NCBI RefSeq assembly: GCF_001540865.1
Contig: NC_033622.1
Span: forward strand, 3,529,445 to 3,593,444
Direction: 5' to 3'
Length of the DNA stretch: 64,000 nucleotides
Origin: Ananas comosus
Taxonomy: Eukaryota > Streptophyta > Magnoliopsida > Poales > Bromeliaceae
A program made the translations under genes and the position numbers. Under the pieces are notes generated by a model that saw only the letters and a list, made by a program, of their open reading frames with translations, was not told where the DNA came from and did not search any database. Shown in pieces: positions 34,558 to 44,863 of the stretch. How positions within the stretch are numbered: the first letter of the stretch is position 1; each line of letters starts with the position of its first letter.

Positions 34558-34575
34558 GGGGGGGGGGGGGGGGGG
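34558..34575 (+). repeat. G homopolymer, 18 bases
   Basis: Uninterrupted run of 18 G in AT-rich sequence. The exact length is unreliable in a draft assembly. Confidence 0.9.
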
Positions 34576-34738
34576 TCTCTAAAGTAGGGCATGGCTACTT
34601 TACTGAGGGGCGCCCTACAATTTTAACGCTCTTTCTTGGATTTAGATTTTAACCCCAGTCAAATAACTATTTATTTCACATTTTGTGTGTGTTTTTTAAA
34701 AGAGTGATGCTTTTTGCATGTGAGATTATTAAAAGAGT

Positions 34739-34965
34739 CCGGCTGCTATGCTATCGATAGTATTAAGTATTTAATGTTATCAAGTTTTCTGTCGTTAGAT
34801 TAACCCCTTTGATTATTTTTATCCGTTAGATTATACTATTCAACCAACCACCTGCTCAATTCTAGAGGGTCCACATCATTCTAACCGCATGTCTTTTAAT
34901 CCAATGGTGAAAAATTTAATAGCACTAAGTCATTGATGCTATTAATAGTATTCCAGCCTAATTCG
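34739..34965. mobile_element. Short MITE with GGCTGCTATGCTATCG end
   Basis: The left end GGCTGCTATGCTATCGATAGTATTAAG and the right end ATTGATGCTATTAATAGTATTCCAGCC are imperfect inverted repeats. The terminal stem (CTATCGATAG) is unlike that of other copies. About 225 bases, no ORF. Confidence 0.55.
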
Positions 34966-35065
34966 ATTATTAATTTATAAAAGTCAATATTTTTATATTA
35001 ATTATATTTTTATTTGAATAATATAAATAAAAAATTTAAACATTTAAATCGATTGATATAAAATT

Positions 35066-35424
35066 TAGGGAAAACTTCAAAAACCCCCCATGTGGTTTCG
35101 TATTTTTTCACTTTGCCCCCCTGTAGTTTAAAATATATCAAATTGCCCCCCTGTGGTTTCGTTTTTATCTTTTCGGTAGCTTTTTCGTTAATATTTCATT
35201 AAATTATATACAAAAAACTTCAGATACCTATCTAGATTTATCAAATATTCACTTTAGTATTCTTTAATTTTAACTTTATCACTGATTTAAAAAAAAATAA
35301 TAAGATTAATAAAAAAAAAGAGAAAAAAAAATCACAGAGAGCAAATTGATATATTTTAAACCACAGGGGTAAAGTAAAAAATTATAAAATCATAGAGAGA
35401 ATTTTTAAAATTTTCTCTAAAATT
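35066..35424. mobile_element. Foldback MITE with CCCCCCTGTGGTTT-type arms
   Basis: The left arm contains CCCCCCATGTGGTTTCG, TTTGCCCCCCTGTAGTTTAAAATATATCAAATT and a repeat of the same words. The right arm is the mirrored AATTGATATATTTTAAACCACAGGGGTAAAG. This element type is common in monocot intergenic DNA. It lies about 530 bases upstream of the arginine decarboxylase TATA box. Confidence 0.6.
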
Positions 35425-35977
35425 TATGTGCGTGATGCTCGTGTACAAGTAACATTTCTCCCAAGAAAGCAAATCTGAAATCCGAAGGCTACGTGTCCGC
35501 CATCCAGTCATCCGAAATTAGGTCTCCATTGGACGCCTTCCCGCCCGCAAGATGAGACCTCGATATCCACCCCCAACTAACTCTCTCTCACCCTTATCTC
35601 CAAAAGTTTAAAAAAAAAGAAAAAATATATATTATTTTTATGGCCCAAAATATCGCGATATTTTGAGAACGATAGATGTAACGTCGTACTCTAGGCGTTT
35701 CTAGAGAGACGAAACAGGCTGCAGGGACATGGCGCAATGGCGCGTGAGCGCGGGCCCCACCGCGGCCACGCGGCAACCCGACGCGGAGAGGCGGATCTAG
35801 TACGCCCGAGTTATTCCCCTGCAATAAATTGACGCGAAAAATAATGAGAAATAGACGAATCTCGACGGGTTTTGTAACATATCGTTTTTTTTTTTTTTAA
35901 ATTTCCTTGGGCCGCAGAAAATTGAGATAACGGATCCAAAACTTTTGTTTTCCCTATATAAACGCTCCTCGCCTCTC
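35425..35977 (+). promoter_or_regulatory. Promoter region of the arginine decarboxylase gene
   Basis: A TATA box TATATAA lies at 35955-35961, which would place transcription start near 35985-35992. An ACGTGTC word (abscisic-acid-response-element core) lies at 35491 on the + strand. The region is moderately GC-rich from 35690. No other regulatory site is called with confidence. Confidence 0.5.
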
Positions 35978-36001
35978 ATGCAAATCTCGCCCGGCTCTTA
36001 A
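35978..36001 (+). CDS. Possible 7-codon upstream ORF (MQISPGS)
   Basis: ATG at 35978 opens a frame of seven codons ending TAA at 36001. It is the only ATG between the TATA box and the main start at 36476. Short upstream ORFs of about this size starting MQ have been described in the leader of carnation arginine decarboxylase (from memory) and lower its translation. The caveat is position: with the TATA box at 35955, transcription may start after this ATG. Confidence 0.35.
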   Translation: MQISPGS

Positions 36002-36475
36002 GCGCCATCCCAACTCGCCAATCTTTAGTAGGGTTGCCCCGTTAGGGTTCCTTCCTTCCGCCCCCCTTCCCCTTTCTTCTTCGTTTCTCCTCCCCAACCC
36101 CATTTCGGTTTTTTAATTAATTTTGCCCCCACTCTTTTCCGAGATCTCTTATTTTGGCCTCGTCCGATCTCGCTCTTCTTCCTCCTCCTCGTTTCTTCTT
36201 CGCCGTTTTTGATTGATCTCTTCGTCCCCGCCTTCTTCTGAAGGGTCCGGCGTGGGGATATCGAGGAGCTTTACCGGCGTGCTAGTACTCTCCTCTTTGG
36301 TCCCAGCTCCCCCTTGCTTCGTTTGGGGGGGTAGCCGGGGCTCCGGCCTCGGCGGCTTTCAAAGCCCCCTTCTTGAAGATCTGATCCAACCCTAGTTTTT
36401 TCTTCTTTTTTTTTTTCCGTTTACTTTTCTTTTTTCTTTTTTTTTTTTTCCCGTTTTTTGCGCGATCGGGAAGAG
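36002..36475 (+). other. Long pyrimidine-rich 5' leader of the arginine decarboxylase gene
   Basis: About 470 bases without ATG, full of CT-rich and T-rich tracts (36050-36200, 36395-36455). The sequence context of the main ATG is AAGAGATGCC. Leaders of this length are usual for plant arginine decarboxylase genes. A TTG-initiated extension of six codons in frame (from 36458) is not taken as the start because it lacks ATG. Confidence 0.55.
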
Positions 36476-38704
36476 ATGCCGGCCTTGGCGTGCGTAGATG
36501 CTGCAGTCCCCCCTCATCCTGGTTACGCCTTCGCCTTGGACGGCTCTCTTCCCGCGCCGGGGCCGTTCCCCGGCGGCGCTCCGACGCTCGGCGACGGCGA
36601 CGCGCGCCGCGTCCTCCCCTGGTCCCCCGACCTGTCGGCGGCGCTCTACAAGATCGACGCCTGGGGGGCGCCCTACTTCGCGGTGAACTCGGCGGGCAAC
36701 ATCGCCGTGCGCCCCCACGGATCCGCCACCCTCCCCCACCAGGAGATCGAACTCATGAAGGTGGTCAAGAAGGCGTCCGACCTCAAGAGCGCCGGGGGGC
36801 TGGGCCTCCAGCTCCCCCTCATCGTCCGCCTCCCCGACGTCCTCAAGAACCGCCTCGAGTCCCTCCAGAGCGCCTTCGACTTCGCCGTCGCCGCCAACGG
36901 CTACGCCTCCCACTACCAGGGGGTCTACCCTGTCAAGTGCAACCAGGACCGCTGCGTCGTCGAGGACGTCGTCCAGTTCGGCGCCCCCTTCCGCTTCGGC
37001 CTCGAGGCCGGCTCCAAGCCCGAGCTCCTCCTCGCCATGAGCTGCCTCCTCCGCGGCAGCCCCGAGGCCTTACTCGTGTGCAACGGCTACAAGGACGAGG
37101 AGTACGTCTCCCTGGCGCTCATGGCCCGGGCCATGGACCTCAACACCGTTATCGTCCTCGAGCAGGAGGAGGAGCTCGACGTCGTGGTGGATGCCGCGCG
37201 CAGGCTCGGCGTGCGCCCCGTCGTCGGCCTGCGCGCCAAGCTCCGCACCAAGCACTCGGGCCACTTCGGGGCCACCTCCGGCGAGAAGGGCAAGTTCGGG
37301 CTCACCACCACGCAGATCCTGTCGGTGGCCGCGAAGCTGCGGCGCCTCCAGATGCTCGACTGCCTCCAGTTGCTGCATTTCCACATCGGGTCCCAGATCC
37401 CGTCCACGGCGCTCCTCGCGGACGGGGTCAACGAGGCGGCGCAGATCTACTGCGAGCTCGCGCGGTTCGGAGCCGCGATGCGCGTGATCGACGTCGGCGG
37501 CGGGCTCGGGATCGACTACGACGGCTCGCGCTCGAGCGGCTCCGACATGTCGGTGGGGTACGGCCTCGAGGAGTACGCGGACGCCGTGGTCCGGGCGGTG
37601 CGGCGCGCGTGCGACCAGAAGGGGGTGCGTCACCCGGTGCTCTGCAGCGAGAGCGGGCGGGCGCTCGTGTCCCACCACTCGGTGCTCGTCTTTGAGGCGG
37701 TGTCTGCCACCTCGCCCTTCGCCGCAGCGGGCGCGGGCTTGGGCTTGGGCTCGGGCTCGGACGACCCGGGGCCCGGCCTTGGGTACTACCTGGAGGAGCT
37801 GGCGGATGAGGCGCGCGCGGACTACCGGAACCTGATGGCGGCGGCGGTGCGGGGGGAGTACGAGACGTGCTGGATCTACGCAGAGCAGCTGAAGCGGCGG
37901 TGCGTCGAGCAGTTCAAGGAGGGGGCGCTGGGCCTGGAGCACCTGGCGGCCGTGGACGGGCTCTGCGACCTGGTGGCGCGCGAGACGGGCGCGGCCGAGC
38001 CGGTGCGTACGTTCCACGTCAACCTCTCGCTCTTCACGTCGATGCCGGACGTGTGGGCCATCGGGCAGCTCTTTCCGATCGTGCCGATCCACCGGCTGGA
38101 CCAGCGGCCGGGGGTCAACGGGGTGCTGTCGGACCTCACCTGCGACAGCGACGGGAAGGTGGACCGGTTCATCGGGGGGAGGTCCAGCCTGCCGCTGCAC
38201 GACATGGGCGGCGGCATCAGCGGCGCCAATGGCGAGAGGTACTATCTGGGGATGTTTCTGGGCGGGGCTTACCAGGAGGCGCTTGGGGGCTCGCACAACC
38301 TGTTCGGGGGCCCAAGCGTTGTGCGGGTGTCGCAGAGCGACGGGCCGCACTGCTTCGCGGTGACGCGGGCGGTGCCGGGGTCGTCGTGCGCGGACGTCCT
38401 CAGAGCGATGCAGCACGAGCCCGAGCTCATGTTCCAGGCGCTCAAGAGCCGCGCCTACGAGTACTACGCCCACCACGCCGCAGCCAAGGACGACGACGAC
38501 TCCGACGCCGCAGCCGCCGCCGTGACCTGCGCCATCGCCCGCGCCTTCCGCTTGATGCCCTACCTCGTTTGCGGCCGCTCTGCAGCGGCGGACGCAATGG
38601 GCAGGGACGGCTCGGACGACGGGGGCGAGGAGGGGAGCGGCGGGGTCCTCGCGTACGGCGATGAGGACGGGGAGTGGGACTTCATGCGATGCCTCAGCGT
38701 ATGA
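36476..38704 (+). CDS. ADC: Arginine decarboxylase (biosynthetic, PLP-dependent)
   Basis: Converts L-arginine to agmatine and CO2, the first step of the plant agmatine route to putrescine. The 742-residue frame has no intron, as usual for plant ADC genes. The start MPALACVD is the typical plant ADC N-terminus. The fold type III barrel contains the PLP lysine in YPVKCNQD (Lys154), HIGSQ at 303-307, [10 protein letters not shown] from Gly341, and ESGR at about 392-395. The active-site cysteine lies in DLTCDSDG (Cys556). A Gly-rich insert (about 413-437) and an Asp/Ala-rich C-terminal segment are probably flexible. The coding sequence is very GC-rich while its surroundings are AT-rich transposon remains. 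All catalytic motifs are intact, and a TATA box with a long leader precedes it, so it is probably functional. Plant ADCs are cytosolic or plastidial; the sequence does not decide which. Confidence 0.96.
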   Translation: MPALACVDAAVPPHPGYAFALDGSLPAPGPFPGGAPTLGDGDARRVLPWSPDLSAALYKIDAWGAPYFAVNSAGNIAVRPHGSATLPHQEIELMKVVKKASDLKSAGGLGLQLPLIVRLPDVLKNRLESLQSAFDFAVAANGYASHYQGVYPVKCNQDRCVVEDVVQFGAPFRFGLEAGSKPELLLAMSCLLRGSPEALLVCNGYKDEEYVSLALMARAMDLNTVIVLEQEEELDVVVDAARRLGVRPVVGLRAKLRTKHSGHFGATSGEKGKFGLTTTQILSVAAKLRRLQMLDCLQLLHFHIGSQIPSTALLADGVNEAAQIYCELARFGAAMRVIDVGGGLGIDYDGSRSSGSDMSVGYGLEEYADAVVRAVRRACDQKGVRHPVLCSESGRALVSHHSVLVFEAVSATSPFAAAGAGLGLGSGSDDPGPGLGYYLEELADEARADYRNLMAAAVRGEYETCWIYAEQLKRRCVEQFKEGALGLEHLAAVDGLCDLVARETGAAEPVRTFHVNLSLFTSMPDVWAIGQLFPIVPIHRLDQRPGVNGVLSDLTCDSDGKVDRFIGGRSSLPLHDMGGGISGANGERYYLGMFLGGAYQEALGGSHNLFGGPSVVRVSQSDGPHCFAVTRAVPGSSCADVLRAMQHEPELMFQALKSRAYEYYAHHAAAKDDDDSDAAAAAVTCAIARAFRLMPYLVCGRSAAADAMGRDGSDDGGEEGSGGVLAYGDEDGEWDFMRCLSV

Positions 38705-39410
38705 GAGATCCGATCCGGATCAGATCGTCGTCGAACGCCTGCTTCCTTCCTTGCCTCTTTGGTGGTCGCCGTTAAAAAAAAAAAATAGTTGTCGTCGTCG
38801 GAGTGCTTCGCGTCCTTTTCTCTGTTTTTTTTCTTCTTCTTCAATGGTCGTCGTTTCTCCGAACTTTATTATTATAATTATTATTAATATTAATTGTAGT
38901 AGTTGTGTCTAATCGGATCTCGGATCTCGATTATTTGATGGGGATGCGTGAAGAAAAGGCCGAGCAAGATTTTCATGTGTGTCTTGAAAATTTTAGAGGG
39001 AAGCTTATTTTAGCGGGACTACTATAACGTGAGTCTCCCGTGATTTTTGTGTTATTTTTTTTTTAATTTTTTTTTTTTTTTTTCGGTTTCCAGAGTTTCA
39101 GTATTTACTGTTGCTGTATTCTTACGAATGCGATGTTCCGTGTTAGATGTAATGTTTCCGTGTTCGATTTTATGTTGGCGAGAGGGAGAGGGTCAAAGCG
39201 ATTTGTTGGTCCTTTTATTGTTTGTTTTCCGAATATGCCAAAGGGAGCGCAAACTACGACTTTTGGCGTTTCAATTTGGCCGGAATCCGCAAATCGCTGG
39301 GATTCGGAATGATTCTGTGAAGGAAATTATTGCCTGCACTTCGACCGAAAGTGGCCGAACTAAAAGTTTCAGTCTTTTGAAAGTAGCTTTTATGAAAGCG
39401 AAGTTCTAAG
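38705..39410 (+). other. 3' untranslated and downstream region of the arginine decarboxylase gene
   Basis: T-rich sequence with AATTATTATTAATATTAATTG at about 38875, where the transcript may end. No canonical AATAAA signal is called. No further gene is recognised to 39410. Confidence 0.4.
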
Positions 39411-39639
39411 TTTACAATGAAAAATACTGATAATATTTCAGAATAATTTTAGTATTAAAAACAAAAGAAAATGGTAAGACTAGTAAAAAAAAAAATGTTT
39501 GGTCCTTCAGTAATAGAGTTGTAAGATTATAATTTTTTTGGGTTTGAAATTTAGCATTGTTACTTAAAAACAAAAAATTGCTTTTGAACATGGTGTTTGG
39601 TTTGGTCATATATAAATTAGTAAAAATATGCAACTTAAA

Positions 39640-40075
39640 TTAGCAGTTTGATTAAGAAACCTAAATTTATATTTATATTTACAATCTAAAAGTTAAATTT
39701 GAATTTGAGTTTAAATAGAAAATTAGATTTGTATTTGAAATTCAAAAGTACAAAAATTTGAACTCATAACTGAAGTAAAATTCTAAAGTCAAACATAAAT
39801 TTGAATTCAAATATGACATTAAAAATTTTAAAAAATAATCCATATTTGGCATTAAATTCAAATAAAATTCAAATCTAAAATGTGATCCTAAATTTTGAAT
39901 TCAAATATAAATTCACAATTCAAATTTAAACTTAAGTGTGAATTAAAATTCAAGTTTGAATTCATAATTCAAATTGAATAATTGAATCCTTTAATTTGAA
40001 TATAAAGTTTAAGTCGAGATAAAAAACTGAGGTTACATTCAAAAGCCGAACTTAAATTTGGATCGAATTTCGCCC
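39640..40075. repeat. AT-rich degenerate repeat of AATTCAAAT/ATTTGAATT words
   Basis: About 430 bases built from permutations of TTCAAATTTGAATTC-like words on both strands, with no open frame. Similar low-complexity sequence lies at 28480-28690. Confidence 0.6.
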
Positions 40076-40105
40076 TAAAAGGATAATAAACATCCCAAGT
40101 AAGGT

Positions 40106-40339
40106 TTAATCATCCTCTGGCTCTGGGTGATCAGTGCTTGCAATATCATCTCCTTCTATTCGTGCACCACTCATCTGCCTCAGCGGTTGATGGTGGGCGA
40201 TGTAGATGGCCGTGTTCAACATGAGGCCTGTAAGTGGCGTAAAAAGCGCTCGTAGGGTCGAGAAGAAGCTCGCGGCCTGCGAGATGAAATTCTCGTTGCT
40301 GTCGCTGGCAGCCTTCGTACGCTCACTGTGGATGGACGA
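40106..40339 (-). pseudogene. Fragment that looks coding, unidentified
   Basis: On the minus strand a 77-codon frame runs from just after a TAG at 40340-40342 to a TAA at 40106-40108. It has no ATG at its start. Its composition looks like real protein: an amphipathic segment (SQAASFFSTLRALFTPLTG), then MLNTAIYIAHHQPLRQM, and an acidic end EPEDD. I do not recognise the family. It could be the last exon of a host or transposon-captured gene. Four hairpins follow 170-370 bases to its right. Confidence 0.4.
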
Positions 40340-40513
40340 CTACTTATGAACATTTGATTAGTTTTGGTACTAGATTGTTATGTGGATTCTTTTTAGGGCT
40401 TTTTTATAAAATGACTCTGTAGAATTTTGTAATTGGCAAAATGACCCTGTAAAAATTTTATTTGTAAAACTAACTCTCCTTTCGCCACGTGGGCGCCACA
40501 TTAGCTATTTCTC

Positions 40514-40709
40514 ACAAAGACGGTGAATCGTTCACCGTCTTTGTAACTCCATGGTGATTTCATAAGGCGGTGAACCATTCACCGCCTTTCGTGCAAAAAC
40601 CCCCCGCTTTTCTTACAAGGTCACCTTTTCAATTGTCATGCCTGTGCCCTTGAGAAGGCAGTGAATAGTTCACTGCCTTCTGAAGGCGGTGAACTATTCA
40701 CCGCCTTCA
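40514..40709. repeat. Cluster of four short hairpins with a GGTGAA-NNN-TTCACC core
   Basis: Perfect inverted repeats: arms of 14 bases at 40514-40527/40531-40544, 11 bases at 40564-40574/40578-40588, 13 bases at 40653-40665/40669-40681, and 13 bases at 40681-40693/40697-40709. Each has a three-base loop (TCG, CCA, TAG, CTA). In the third hairpin the stem reads AGTGAA/TTCACT, a paired change. Stems share the core, but the outer bases differ in compensating pairs. Confidence 0.85.
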
Positions 40710-40739
40710 CAGCAAATCCCCCCCCCCCCACCATGCTGA

Positions 40740-41711
40740 GTAAGAGCACGCGATCGCCACAGATCGTCAAGTCGTTCGACGATCCAGACCCGAAGCTTAC
40801 GGTGTGCCGACACTTCGCGCTAGGGGTCTGAGAGCGGATAGGCTGATGAGCAGCCGTCGCGCGGGCTATCTTGCGAATGAATTGACTCGAGCCGAGTGCA
40901 GGTGCTGTTGCATCGATAGGGTAGAAGGAACACCTTATGATGCTAAAGATAGAGGCCCTGAGCTAAGGCAATAGAGGACTTAGAAGCAGTCGACTGAGTT
41001 GAGATCCTATGGAATGAGACTTAGAGTAAAGATATGAGTACAAAGTAGCCAAGTAAAAGTAGAATTCAAATGATCTACTAGTTGTTGCATGATTTTCATA
41101 TCGCATATCGTGAGGCATGGCATGTATTTCAATTGAATATATATATCTGTTGTATATTGTTGAACTAACATGTTGCAGCGGACCTATCGGTCGAGCTTTT
41201 CCCTTGGGTGGCCGTACCCACTGGGAACTATGGAGTTGGTTCTCACCCCACGTTGTTTTGGGGTTTTCAGGTCGTTCGTGTGTGGCGCGGCGGCGCGAGG
41301 TGAGGGCGTAGCTCAGTAGATAGCGCCCCACCACAGAGACCGATGTAGCAGTACCCTGAGACAGTCTAGCTTAGGGGTTTAGAAGACAAGAAAGAAAATG
41401 TATCAAACTCGTAAACTCTGATGTAATAGTGAGATTGTATTTTGGAAGTAAAAATGTAAACTGAAACTGCGATGTAAAAAAAAAGTGGTTGTAAAATGAA
41501 TGCTTGTAATAGCAAGTAGATTATGTATTTGATACTTCCTTATGCAATCTGGATTGATATCCATTCCTTGTTGGAACATTCGTTGATTGTTTGGATTGCG
41601 ACGCCTTGGACGTACCGGAGAGACTCTGTCCGCGTACAGGGGAATTCCCGGTCCATTCGGCGGTTTGTCGGCGGCGCCGCGACCCGATCCAAATTGGCGG
41701 TTGGTCGCGGG
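40740..41711 (+). repeat. Right part of a + strand Gypsy LTR
   Basis: Ends GGGGCGTGACA at 41711, the usual end of the chromovirus LTRs in this window, and contains words such as CACGTTGTTTTGGGGTTTTCAGGTCG seen in Del-type LTRs. No primer site follows. Instead a truncated minus-strand LTR starts at once. The left boundary was not found. Confidence 0.5.
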
Positions 41712-43361
41712 GCGTGACACCCACAGTCCACATATCCATCTAACGGGGGAGGCACAAGGCACAACCACCCGAAGGATTTTCGCCGGGCACGTCTGCCCGT
41801 GGTGCTTTTATTCTCCGGAGTACACCACTCGTGGAGGAGCGACCTCACACAAGCCGGAACCAATACCTGTGAGTATGATCCCATCCTCAATTTGAGGAGG
41901 TATGGCCAACTTGTCACAATTCTCACTGTCTCAATGCCGATGAATGGTTAATACCTATTCATGCTCATGCTATCACTTGTCAATATCACGGTGGTCCTGA
42001 TGCCACAATACACATATGTCACTTGGGTTAAACCTTGTTTAATTATTCATTTATCGATGTCAATCGAGTCACTAATGTTCATGTCACCTTTGTTTACTAC
42101 GGTCACGGTCATTTCTTACATTCACATGCATATAGGGTCTTTCACTTTCCTTTTTCACATGGTTCTATATCACTACAATGATCTCAAACAGATAATTGTT
42201 ACAACCAACACATGCTGTTCATTATCCTATATGCAAGAATGCTATAATACCAATATGCTCAAATGATAAGACATAGACATAGAAAGAGATCCGGTGTTTC
42301 CGGATAGCACCCCCCACTTTTGTGTGTCACAAGGATGCCACGATTCCGATTCCACGATTTTTGGGCTTGTTCGCCGCAAGCTACGACGACCTGTACTATT
42401 TCAGCTTGTTTTCTTAATATCTTCGCGCAGACTCGTCGTATCGCTGAACCGAGCGCACCGTTGTGTTCGTAGACCTACCAATTAGGTTAAAATGAGATCA
42501 AACCCAAGTTTGAACCTCAAAATCACAAAACCCTAATTATACGTTCTTCACAATGTCATCTACTCCAATCAAGCCCCTAGCTTGACAAAACATGGAGGAA
42601 AATCACCATAAACCTCTCTAGATGCTTCAACTAGAAGCAAAAACCCAAAACTCAAACTAAAATCACAAGAACTCACCTTTGGAGTCCAAACCTTTCCTTC
42701 AAAGCCTTGCTCTAGCTTGGTCTTCACCTTGGAGAGCTTCTTCTCCAAGCTTTTCTCCTCCAAACCCTCCTTGGTGCAAGCCCTAGAGAGAGAGAGGGAG
42801 AGAGAAGAAAAGGGTTTTAGAGAGAGAGAGGGAAGGTTTGAGAGTGAGAGTGAGAACAAATGAGTTCTCACTCATGCCCTAGCCCATATAACCCTTCTCA
42901 AGCCATATTTGCATTTAAACCCCTTAACTTTTCATCTTTACAAACAGCCCTCACTGGGCATTTTCGGGCTCGGGGACTGGTCTCTCCCTTTCAGGGACCG
43001 GTTCCCGAGAGCTACCCTGCACTCTGCGCAGAAGGGGACCGGTCTCCCCCCGATGAAACCGGTCTCCGGGGACCGGTCTCCCGCCGAAGGACCGGTTCCC
43101 GAGAGCCCAGCTTCCAGGACTTAGCCGATTTTTCCTTCTGCTCGGCAGACCAACGTTCGGGAACCAGTCTCTCATCCAAGGGACCGGTCCCCGAGAGCAA
43201 AAATTCTGGAAATTGTCCAGAACTGTAGTTTCACTCTCGGGTTCCCTTATACTTCATATATAGGCTCCAATTCACTTTTAGCCTATAGTAGCTTATTCCT
43301 TTCCGTGTTCCCCTCATTTCGACGGAACTCGACACGACTCACGGGGAAGTGATATGTTACA
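41712..43361 (-). repeat. LTR A: 3'-truncated LTR of the three-LTR chromovirus complex
   Basis: Collinear with LTR B from about 48418 to 50060 but lacking about 760 bases at its left. It has the same words (TCTAACGGGGGAGGCACAAGGC, GGAGTACACC, GATAGCACCCCCCAC) and ends TGTTACA at 43361. It is more diverged from B and C than these are from each other. It carries six or more ACCGGT palindromes (42997-43188). It abuts integrase sequence directly, without a purine tract. Confidence 0.75.
42997..43188. promoter_or_regulatory. ACCGGT cluster in LTR A
   Basis: Cores at 42997, 43038, 43058, 43072, 43091 and 43183, most with GGGACCGGTTCCC or GACCGGTCTC flanks, plus decayed ACTGGT and ACCAGT sites. On the minus strand they lie downstream of a TATATAGG-type box (43256). 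Confidence 0.6.
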
Positions 43362-44863
43362 GGTATACTCTCCTGATAACTGTTATTGTAAGCGAACTCC
43401 GCCATCGGCAAATACTCATGCCATCCTACACGATAGTCAAGCACACATGCTCGTAACATGTCCTCGAGTATCTGAATTGTCCTCTCAGATTGTCCATCAC
43501 TCTGAGGATGAAACGCCGTACTAAAATCGAGCCGCGTGCCTAGAGCGTCCTGCAAGCTTTTCCAGAAATGAGAAGTGAACCGAGGATCTCGATCTGATAC
43601 AATCGACACGGGAACCCCATGCAATCTCACTATCTCATCCAAGTAAACCTGGGCTAACCTGTCTCCTGACCACGTGGTGTGGATCAGCAAGAAGTGAGTC
43701 GATTTCGTTAAATGGTCCACAACCACCCATATGGCGTCATGTCTAGCTTGCGATCGGGGTAGTCCGACCACAAAGTCCATCGCGATATCCTCCCATTTCC
43801 ACACGGGGATTGGTAAGCTCTGCAACTTCCCCGTGGGAAAACGAAGCTCGGCCTTTACTTGTTGGCACGTCAAGCACTGCGCCACGAACTCTCCAACGTC
43901 CTTCTTCATGCCCGGCCACCAATAATGCAACTTTAGATCTTTGTACATCTTAGTGCCGCCCGGGTGAATACTATACGGAGAATGATGCGCCTCTTGCAAC
44001 ACCATCTTACGAATCTCATCGTCCTTCGGTACGCACAATCGATTTCTGAACCGAAGTGCACCGCCAGGTTCCACGCCGAAATCGCCGGCGCGTCCGCCGT
44101 CAATGTCATTCCGCACCGTTTGGAGATACGGATCATCAACTTGCCGCTCCTTAATTCGCTCCAACAAGGTCGGTCGAACCACTAGTGCCGCCAAGATAGT
44201 CAGAACTTCCGGCGCCACTACCTCCAATCCAAACCGTCGCATTTTTTTATGCAAGGACAGTTGACTAGTAATCGACGTCGCCAAGTTCTCAACAGATTTT
44301 CTACTCAGCGCATCGGCCACCACGTTGGCTTTAACGGGGTGGTACAGGATAGTAAGATCATAATCTTTTATCAGTTCCAGCCACCGCCGCTGCCGCATAT
44401 TTAACTCTTTCTGGGTGAACAAATATTTGAGGCTTTTGTGATCGGTATACACCTCACAATGCTCGCCGCAAAGATAGTGCCTCCACAACTTCAGTTTGAA
44501 AACGACCGCCACTAACTCTAGATCATGTATCGGGTAGTTCTTCTCATAGCTTTTTAGTTGGCATGAAGCATACGCAATGACTCGCCCATTTTGCATAAGA
44601 ACATACCCGAGACCGGTGTAGGAAGCATCACTGCACACCACGAAATTCTCTCCCGGCGTCGGCAAAGCTACCGGGGTAGATGTCAACTTCTCTTTCAACT
44701 CTTGAAAGCTTCGGTCGCAACCGACACTCCAGTCGAATCTTACTCCTTTGTGCGTAAGGCATGTGAGAGGAGTAGTCAACTTCACAAACCCCTCAACAAA
44801 ACGACAATAATAGCCTGCCAATCCGAGAAAACTGCAGACGCTCAAATCGGGCTTGTATAACAT
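43362..44863 (-). pseudogene. pol: RNase H and integrase of Gypsy copy G1, truncated
   Basis: From 44863 leftward: end of reverse transcriptase ([15 protein letters not shown]), RNase H ([47 protein letters not shown]), and the integrase zinc-binding HHCC region ([11 protein letters not shown] ... [10 protein letters not shown]). The integrase core follows, with the acidic residues visible in [17 protein letters not shown] and the SDGQSERT region. The frame then runs into LTR A just after [10 protein letters not shown], so the integrase C-terminus and chromodomain are missing. It belonged to a minus-strand chromovirus whose 5' LTR is LTR B. Not functional. Confidence 0.9.

Noticed and set aside
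36490..38476. Long frames on both strands overlapping the arginine decarboxylase gene
   Set aside because: They are shadows caused by the very high GC content. The peptides are Arg/Pro/Ala-rich and lack domains.
36476..38704. ADC gene as a processed retrocopy because it has no intron
   Set aside because: Plant ADC genes are normally intronless. A TATA box and long leader are present, and no poly-A tail or target duplication is seen.
41300..41345. tRNA-like stretch GGGCGTAGCTCAGTAGATAGC
   Set aside because: It resembles a tRNA 5' end and A box, but no B box or matching acceptor stem follows, and it lies inside an LTR.
42860..43228. Open frames over the ACCGGT clusters in LTRs A, B and C, conserved between LTRs
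   Set aside because: Their conservation follows from LTR homology. Several frames are open at once because the repeat lacks stops, and the peptides have no domain.
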